Positions 59,021 to 64,000 of a stretch of DNA of 64,000 bases are shown here, in pieces. The translations under genes and the position numbers were made by a program. Each line of letters starts with the position of its first letter. Position 1 is the first letter of the stretch. Below the pieces are notes generated by a model. It was not told the origin of the DNA. It saw only the letters and a program-made list of their open reading frames with translations, and ran no database searches. The stretch covers positions 682,001 to 746,000 of the forward strand of contig NZ_JBQKUO010000001.1 in NCBI RefSeq assembly GCF_052156635.1, given 5' to 3'. Origin of the DNA: Nitrospina sp052156635. GTDB taxonomy: Bacteria > Nitrospinota > Nitrospinia > Nitrospinales > Nitrospinaceae.

Positions 59021-60340
59021 GTGACCTTAAAACTGATCTCAACCCTGATCGTTTTTGTCCTGCTGATTGTTTACTTCACGTTTCTCAATCCCAGCGACGT
59101 CGAGGTTTATTTCACCCAGCACTTTTCCCTGAAAATGCCCATTGTGGTGTTCATGCTGGGGTCGATCCTGGTCGGAGTGGTGTGCACGGCACTGGCGACG
59201 GGGCTCCAGCAGTTCCGCAACTCGCTTCGACAGTACGGCAGTAAGCGGGTGGTCCGGAAACAGGAAAAACTGCACCGCAAATGGGAAGAGCTGTTCCAGA
59301 AAGCGATCAACGAGATCACCAGTGGCCAGCGGGCCAAAGGCATCGCCCTGTTGGAAAAAATTCTCAATCAGGCGCCGGAACATTTTGAAGCGCTCGCTCA
59401 TCTGGGTGATCAATTGCGGGAGGAAGGCGACCCCGAACGCGCTGTCACCATGCACCAACGGGCGATCAAGCTGGACCCGGACAACCTGCCGGTCCGGTTC
59501 GCGCTGGCCAGGGACTACGCTGCTCTGGGCCACGTTGAAAATGAAATCGCCACCCTGAAGGAAATCCGCAGCCGCAATCCCAACTCCCTTCCCACCCTGC
59601 GTCAGTTGCGGGATGCGTTTTTGAAAGCGGGCAATCCGGACCAGGCGTACCAGATGCAGAAAGCGGTCATGCCCCTCATCCACGACGCCGGCGAGCTCGC
59701 GCAGGAACAGGAGCTGTTCAGCCAGATCACGTATTCGAAGGGATACCAGCTTTACCAGGAAAAGAAAATCGAGCCGGCGATTGTGGAACTCAAGCGCGCG
59801 CTTCGCGAGAACAACCGGTGTCTTCCCGCTTACCTCACCCTTGGCCAGCTTTACCTGGAAAACAGCAACCCCAAAACCGCGATCAAATTCTGGAAGGACG
59901 GGTTCGACATCACCCAGTCACCCATTTTCCTGATCCGCCTGCAGAACCTCTACGAAGACATAAACAAAGTCCATGACAGCTACAAGCTGTACCAGGAGGC
60001 GATCAGTAAAGCTTCCAGTGACCCCCGGCGTGAACTGTTTTCCATGCTCTACGTGCACCATCTCTTCCACCACGAAGAAAAAGACACGGCCATGGAAGTG
60101 CTCAACAATATCGAACATCCCTCGCTGTCCACACAGATGTACAAGATCAAAGCCCTTCTGGATCGTAACGATTATGCGCAGGTGGACGAGATCATGCACG
60201 CCACCCACAACCGCCTCTCCACCGCCATCGAACAGTACATCTGCTCGGCCTGCCACCACAAAGGGAATGCCTGGTATGCATTTTGTCCGGAATGCCATGC
60301 CTGGAACACCCTGCAGTTGCAGGTGGAAATCTCCCTTTAA
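59021..60340 (+). CDS. lapB: LapA-LapB fusion (envelope LPS-assembly TPR protein)
   Basis: 439 aa, GTG start. Residues about 1-75 form a LapA-type two-helix domain (LISTLIVFVLLIVYFTFLN; VVFMLGSILVGVVCTALATG). Then about eight TPRs (for example HFEALAHLGDQLREEGDPER) and a C-terminal rubredoxin-like ribbon CSAC...CPEC. In E. coli LapA and LapB are separate; LapB (YciM) guides FtsH to LpxC and organises LPS assembly. Here the LapA domain replaces LapB's single anchor. Last gene of the nadD operon. Confidence 0.85.
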   Translation: MTLKLISTLIVFVLLIVYFTFLNPSDVEVYFTQHFSLKMPIVVFMLGSILVGVVCTALATGLQQFRNSLRQYGSKRVVRKQEKLHRKWEELFQKAINEITSGQRAKGIALLEKILNQAPEHFEALAHLGDQLREEGDPERAVTMHQRAIKLDPDNLPVRFALARDYAALGHVENEIATLKEIRSRNPNSLPTLRQLRDAFLKAGNPDQAYQMQKAVMPLIHDAGELAQEQELFSQITYSKGYQLYQEKKIEPAIVELKRALRENNRCLPAYLTLGQLYLENSNPKTAIKFWKDGFDITQSPIFLIRLQNLYEDINKVHDSYKLYQEAISKASSDPRRELFSMLYVHHLFHHEEKDTAMEVLNNIEHPSLSTQMYKIKALLDRNDYAQVDEIMHATHNRLSTAIEQYICSACHHKGNAWYAFCPECHAWNTLQLQVEISL

Positions 60341-60351
60341 TTCCAGGTTTC

Positions 60352-60386
60352 AGGCCAAAAAAAAACATGGGTCCGAAGACCCATGT
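60352..60386. terminator. Bidirectional intrinsic terminator
   Basis: ACATGGGTC (60365-60373) pairs with GACCCATGT (60378-60386) around CGAA. A long A run before it makes a strong U-tract for the minus-strand gene; T-rich sequence follows on the plus strand for the nadD operon. Confidence 0.8.
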
Positions 60387-60454
60387 TTCTCCTCCTCCAA
60401 GTAAGCTTGCGGCATTGCGCCGGTGCTGCGAGAATTTTTGTTCCGCCCGACCGC

Positions 60455-61027
60455 TTAAGGGTTCATCAACCGCGCATCGAGCAGACGCGTATTCTTGGAA
60501 TACGTTTTCGCCGACAAAAGAATCCGGTCGCTGAAGAGAAAATACAGACCCTCATCCGGATACCGCGCCACCTGGGCCGTCAGCGATGCCGGCACCCCGT
60601 AACTCGCCACCACGTCCTCGAATTTCGCACCGAGGCGGATTTCTCCCTGGCTGAACGCGCCTTTGAAATTCGGGCCGATCTCAATGGCTTCCACCACCTT
60701 GCCCTCAGTCAATGCACGGATCACGAGATCATGATTGGGATAGGTGATCTCGATATTGTCCAGACCCGGATCCGTACCGCGATTGATCTTGATGAATTCG
60801 GGAATGCCGAGAAGGTCGACAGCTGCCTGCAGGGGCATGTCCACCGACAGGTTTTTGCCCACCACGATGTCCGCCGGTTGGGTTTCACCGGGGCGCGGCG
60901 CACACTCCTGTTTCTGTTCCTGCACCGGCGCCGGTGCCGGGGCAGGCTTGGGCGCGTCCTGCGCAAATACCGGATGCGCCGCAAAAACGAGGCTCATGAC
61001 CAGCAAAAAATAGTTTCCGGATTTCAC
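60455..61027 (-). CDS. Hypothetical periplasmic protein with two related halves
   Basis: 190 aa, GTG start with GGAG. Signal peptide cut near VFA-Q23, then a Pro/Ala/Gln linker (PKPAPAPAPVQ) and a beta-rich domain: NLSVDMPLQAAVDLLGIP and IRLGAKFEDVVASYGVP look like two copies of one motif, as in BamE/SmpA-like or DUF-type 'lack of G' folds. No family is assigned with certainty. Single gene ending at a strong terminator. Confidence 0.6.
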   Translation of the reverse strand: MKSGNYFLLVMSLVFAAHPVFAQDAPKPAPAPAPVQEQKQECAPRPGETQPADIVVGKNLSVDMPLQAAVDLLGIPEFIKINRGTDPGLDNIEITYPNHDLVIRALTEGKVVEAIEIGPNFKGAFSQGEIRLGAKFEDVVASYGVPASLTAQVARYPDEGLYFLFSDRILLSAKTYSKNTRLLDARLMNP

Positions 61028-61248
61028 AACTCTCTCCTACAAAAGTGGACCCGTTAATCTTGTCAAATCCTGCACCCTTCAGATTGGAACCGGCCCCGGT
61101 CCCCCTCATAACAGTTTATCTATCAATGGATTATGACAAACATTATAGCCGATTTTCACATTCAGGTTAAGCGGATAATTGAATTTTCCTGCAAAAAATC
61201 AATGACTTCCCCCAAAACTGCCAATTTTACGGGCTATTTGGGCAAATT

Positions 61249-62577
61249 TTAATCCGGAAACTCCGGTTTGCGTCGCCGGTCCCGCTTCTTTTTGGCCTTG
61301 TCCCGTTCGAATTGCCGCCACTTGTAAGGGTCCTCTTTCAGTTGACTGATGGTATCGCGCGACTCTTCTTCCAGCCACAGATCATCGAGGGGCGTCGATT
61401 TCTTCGCCGCTTTCTTCGTTTCCTTCGGCAAAAATTTTTTTCGCTCCTCGGCTTCCTTGTTGGTGAGGCCGAGTTCCATCGCAATGAGGTCCTTGTCACT
61501 TTTCAGATTCTTCCGGCGTGCCAGCGCTTCTCCGCGCGTCTTGATCTCTTTCGCATTGACCAGCCCGCTCCGCCATGCATCGGGAATCGCATCCAACCCG
61601 TAAAGCGCTCCGGCCCAGGCGCCGACCAGCCCGCCCAGCTTGTCGGCTTCGCGTCCATGATTGAGTGTGGCGGTGAGCAGCGCATCGAAACCACCTGTCC
61701 CTTCCACCAGCATCAGCAACCCAAACGGCAGCAGGGTGAGTGCATGCCCCTGCGTCGGGTGCACGATGTCCAAACCGGTGAAGTGCGACGCATTCTTCGC
61801 GATCCACTTGCCCAGAGCATCGCGTTGCCCCGGCTCGTACCGCGTTTCCAGTTCGCGAAACGTTTTGCTGAACGCCTGCGGATCTTTCTCCACCGCATGC
61901 CAGACATCACCGTGCTCCGTCTGCAGGGTCGTTTCCACTTCCCCGCAAAACGCCGCCGCGTCGCCAAACAGGTGCTGCAACCCACCGGGCTGGGCAGCCG
62001 GTTCAAGGTCCAGGCAGCGGGTCACCAGAAACCCGGTCAGCGCGGTGCCGACGATCTCCCATGGATGCCGGCTGAACAGCCGCGCCGCTTCCACGCACTG
62101 ACTGCGGAAGGTGACGGAATTGCGTTTCATGTACACGGCGACCGGCACGGCCACGGAGAACGTCGAGCCGAAGGCATAGGGTTCACCCGACTTCGCCACG
62201 GCTGTGCGATTGGGAAACGATTCGACGGTCTTGTAAAAGCACCCTTCCGGCCGGCGGAACACGCCGAAGTAGCCTTCGGGTCCGTTCGCCCCCATGCGCA
62301 TCAACACATCGGCGACTGCTTCCGGCTGCGGTTTTTTCGTGGTCAGCAAAACCTCGCTCACCGCCAGCGCCGCCTGCGTCTGCACACCGTACAGACCCCT
62401 CATGCGGTACCGCTTCACACCCTTCCCAATGTGAGGTTTCACATCGTGATAGGCATCGACGGTTTTGAAATACTGCTTGACCGTTTCGGGTTTGAGGCCC
62501 TTCACCGACTGGCCGAGTGCGTCGCCGACGGCCATGCCGTACCAGCTGCCGAGGGCTTTGTCGTCGGAGGCGCTCAT
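61249..62577 (-). CDS. ADP-ribosylglycohydrolase-fold protein, metal sites not conserved
   Basis: 442 aa. ALGSWYGMAVGDALGQSVKG and GGLVGAWAGALYGLDAIPDAW place it in the DraG/ADPRH family, which removes ADP-ribose from proteins using two Mg2+. The usual (S/T)DDT is replaced by GVQTQ and the GGDTDT motif by HGREADKLG, so normal hydrolase chemistry is doubtful. The last ~85 residues are a Lys/Glu/Arg-rich extension (KFLPKETKKAAKK, RDKAKKKRDRRRK). Start chosen at the ATG that begins the family domain; no good ribosome site. 31 bp after the MBL gene, same strand. Confidence 0.72.
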   Translation of the reverse strand: MSASDDKALGSWYGMAVGDALGQSVKGLKPETVKQYFKTVDAYHDVKPHIGKGVKRYRMRGLYGVQTQAALAVSEVLLTTKKPQPEAVADVLMRMGANGPEGYFGVFRRPEGCFYKTVESFPNRTAVAKSGEPYAFGSTFSVAVPVAVYMKRNSVTFRSQCVEAARLFSRHPWEIVGTALTGFLVTRCLDLEPAAQPGGLQHLFGDAAAFCGEVETTLQTEHGDVWHAVEKDPQAFSKTFRELETRYEPGQRDALGKWIAKNASHFTGLDIVHPTQGHALTLLPFGLLMLVEGTGGFDALLTATLNHGREADKLGGLVGAWAGALYGLDAIPDAWRSGLVNAKEIKTRGEALARRKNLKSDKDLIAMELGLTNKEAEERKKFLPKETKKAAKKSTPLDDLWLEEESRDTISQLKEDPYKWRQFERDKAKKKRDRRRKPEFPD

Positions 62578-62608
62578 GAGGCGGGCTTCATGGAAACGGG
62601 AATGGGAA

Positions 62609-63379
62609 TTACCGGATGGCAAACAGGGGGGTGGGCCGATCCTGCCGGGCCACCTCCACCGGCACCGGTGAAGCGGCGAGCGCACGGTGCGCGTGATTCA
62701 ACGCCAGCTCCGGCCGGTTGTTTTTTTCGCTCAGATGCATCAACACCACCTTCTGAAGATTGGGGTGATTGAGAGCACTCAACATTTCGGCGCAGGTCTG
62801 GTTGGAAAGATGACCCGTATCGCTGGCGACGCGTTTTTTGAGCGGCCACGGGTACGATCCGTTGATCAGCATGTCGGGATCGTGATTGGCCTCGATCAGC
62901 AACACGTCCACCCCTTTCAATCGCGCCTCGACGGTGGGCGTGGAGGAACCGAGATCGGTGGCTTGACCCAGCTTCACCGATCCGCACCGGACGACGTAGG
63001 CCACCGACTCCGCGGCGTCGTGCGGCGTGGGGAACGACTCGATGCAGAGATCGCCCACCGCCACCTCATCCTCGCGACCGATACACTGCGCCTTGTCAAA
63101 CGGATCGTGGTGCCGCCGTGCCGCGTCGAACGTGCCTTGGGTCGCGTATACGGGAATGCCGTGTTTGTTGAGCAACAACTTCATACCGCGGATGTGGTCG
63201 GAATGCTCGTGCGTGATGAAAACGGCATCGAGGTCGGTGACGTTGCGTTGGACCGCCGCCATGCGCAGCTTGAGTTCGCGCAGGGACAGGCCGTTGTCGA
63301 TGAGGATGCGCGCGCGGTCGCTTTCGACAAACAACGCGTTGCCCTTGCTGCCGCTGGATAAAACGGAAAATTTTAGAAT
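62609..63379 (-). CDS. MBL-fold metallohydrolase, YycJ/WalJ type, apparent ATT start
   Basis: 256 aa. FITHEHSDHIRGM gives the metal motif HxHxDH (His57, His59, Asp61, His62); later His in PHDAAESVAYV, NHDPDMLINGSYPW and MHLSEKNN complete the site. The N-terminal FSVLSSGSKGNALFVES block is required by the family, yet no ATG, GTG or TTG precedes it before an in-frame TAG. An ATT at 63379-63377 has a strong GGGGAGGAG site 8 bases upstream, so ATT initiation is proposed. A TTG at 63334 would delete the first strand. YycJ proteins are likely nucleases or hydrolases of the RNase Z/lactamase superfamily. Confidence 0.8.
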   Translation of the reverse strand: MLKFSVLSSGSKGNALFVESDRARILIDNGLSLRELKLRMAAVQRNVTDLDAVFITHEHSDHIRGMKLLLNKHGIPVYATQGTFDAARRHHDPFDKAQCIGREDEVAVGDLCIESFPTPHDAAESVAYVVRCGSVKLGQATDLGSSTPTVEARLKGVDVLLIEANHDPDMLINGSYPWPLKKRVASDTGHLSNQTCAEMLSALNHPNLQKVVLMHLSEKNNRPELALNHAHRALAASPVPVEVARQDRPTPLFAIR

Positions 63380-63455
63380 AACCCTCTCCTCCCCTTTTCG
63401 GACACCGTCCGGGAAACGCGTGGATTCGTCACCCCACTATAAAACTTTGTTTAAA

Positions 63456-63507
63456 GGAATTCCCCTCTGAATTCCATTTTCACTCTCTCCTTAATAAGGA
63501 GGGAGTG
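63456..63507. repeat. Two adjacent hairpins between ALDH and MBL genes
   Basis: GGAATTC/GAATTCC (63456-63462 with 63469-63475) and a nearly perfect 12-bp stem (63481-63492 with 63496-63507, one G-U). Placed past the aldehyde dehydrogenase stop. On the minus strand the first is followed by TTTAAAC, a weak U-tract, so a terminator is possible. Confidence 0.5.
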
Positions 63508-63639
63508 AAAGAGCCGCAGCCATTCGGCCGGAGGCGCCGCCCCGGACTGCGTCCGGTAGCACAGTTGATATTTCGAACGGTCCCACTGACCCTCGTTTCA
63601 CCCATCGGGCATCACCCGGCCTGACACGGGCCACGCCCG

Positions 63640-64000
63640 TTAGTCGTGGTCGATCTGGGCTTTCTGCAGTTTGCCGCTGTAATCGACGAACACCGACTTC
63701 CATTCCGAAAAGGTTTCGAGCGCGGCGATACCGACCTCGCGGTGGCCGTTGCCCGTTCCCTTGATGCCGCCGAACGGCAACTGGATTTCCGCACCGATGG
63801 TCGATGCGTTGACGTAGGTCAGTCCGGTTTGCAGAGACTCGACGGCCTTGAACGCGCGGTTGACGTCCTGCGTGTAGATCGCCGAAGACAAACCGTAGGA
63901 GGAATCGTTGACGATGTCCACCGCCTCCTCAAAACTGCTGCAGGCGATGACGCCGACCACGGGACCGAAGATCTCCTCTTGCGCGATGCGCATTTTGGAA
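63640..64000 (-). CDS. Aldehyde dehydrogenase family protein, C-terminal fragment (window edge)
   Basis: About 120 residues ending at the stop at 63640. AQEEIFGPVVGVIACSSFEE, DSSYGLSSAIYTQD and QLPFGGIKGTGNGHREVG are the conserved C-terminal blocks of NAD(P)+-dependent ALDHs (EEIFGP; PFGG..SG region). Catalytic Cys and Glu lie beyond base 64000, so class and substrate are unknown. The C-terminus FSEWKSVFVDYSGKLQKAQI is typical of one ALDH subgroup. Confidence 0.9.
   Translation of the reverse strand, partial: SKMRIAQEEIFGPVVGVIACSSFEEAVDIVNDSSYGLSSAIYTQDVNRAFKAVESLQTGLTYVNASTIGAEIQLPFGGIKGTGNGHREVGIAALETFSEWKSVFVDYSGKLQKAQIDHD

Noticed and set aside
63491..63703. A 70-codon minus-strand frame near the right end
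   Set aside because: It overlaps the clear aldehyde dehydrogenase C-terminus in another frame and crosses hairpin DNA.
1..64000. CRISPR arrays, tRNA or rRNA genes, phage integrases or insertion sequences
   Set aside because: Intergenic regions were read for repeat-spacer patterns, the T-loop GGTTCGA pattern with cloverleaf pairing, and transposase or integrase motifs; none was found.

Overview
The window is typical dense bacterial DNA of fairly high G+C. The gene mix is Gram-negative: a BamE-like lipoprotein, LapA/LapB, a type IV pilin, a DksA-type zinc finger and many lipoproteins. A periplasmic chlorite dismutase-like protein, a one-chain fusion of cbb3 oxidase subunits and the many TPR/Sel1 proteins would suit a marine nitrite oxidiser such as Nitrospinota. 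That placement is inference from gene content; the window has no rRNA or other marker that proves it.

Layout. 1-7.4 kb: 5' part of a P-type Ca2+-like ATPase (-), a nitrobindin-like protein (+), a cold-shock protein and a PmtA-like methyltransferase (-), a TPR protein and an acetolactate synthase-like ThDP enzyme (+), and a small basic protein (-). 7.5-10.7 kb: the CcoN-CcoO-dihaem c fusion with a small membrane protein downstream. 11-19.5 kb: a PepSY-like lipoprotein, dodecin, a TerC-PGPGW fusion, a zinc-ribbon protein, a Sel1 protein, NhaA, a PAS-GGDEF-EAL protein behind a Fur box, and an OPT transporter. 19.5-30.5 kb: YnfA, the chlorite dismutase-like protein, an amidoligase, a 660-bp gap with a Fur-box promoter but no credible gene, a lipoprotein methyltransferase, small stress-type proteins, a SUMF1-like protein, a four-gene lipoprotein operon with three paralogues, an LA_2272-type repeat protein and YchJ.

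30.7-56.4 kb is dominated by large polytopic membrane proteins of GT-C/YfhO/TMTC type. There is one single gene at 30.7 kb. Five tandem paralogues (33,985-43,356, +) overlap or nearly touch and look AT-richer than their surroundings. On the opposite strand a long tight gene string (56,356 down to 43,325) runs TMTC-like, YfhO, YfhO, nadB, ftsK, DUF4124-retropepsin, SGNH hydrolase and PlsC-type acyltransferase.

56.6-64 kb: a type IV pilin with a good sigma-54 promoter, divergent from the operon nadD-rsfS-dksA/traR-lapA/lapB fusion; then a periplasmic protein, an ADP-ribosylglycohydrolase-like protein without its usual metal motifs, a YycJ-type MBL hydrolase that apparently starts at ATT, and the 3' end of an aldehyde dehydrogenase gene.

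The parts most worth follow-up are the tandem membrane-enzyme cluster, the fused oxidase, the Fur-controlled transcript of unknown nature near 22.9 kb, and the paralogous lipoprotein operon. No tRNA, rRNA, CRISPR array, insertion sequence or prophage was seen.
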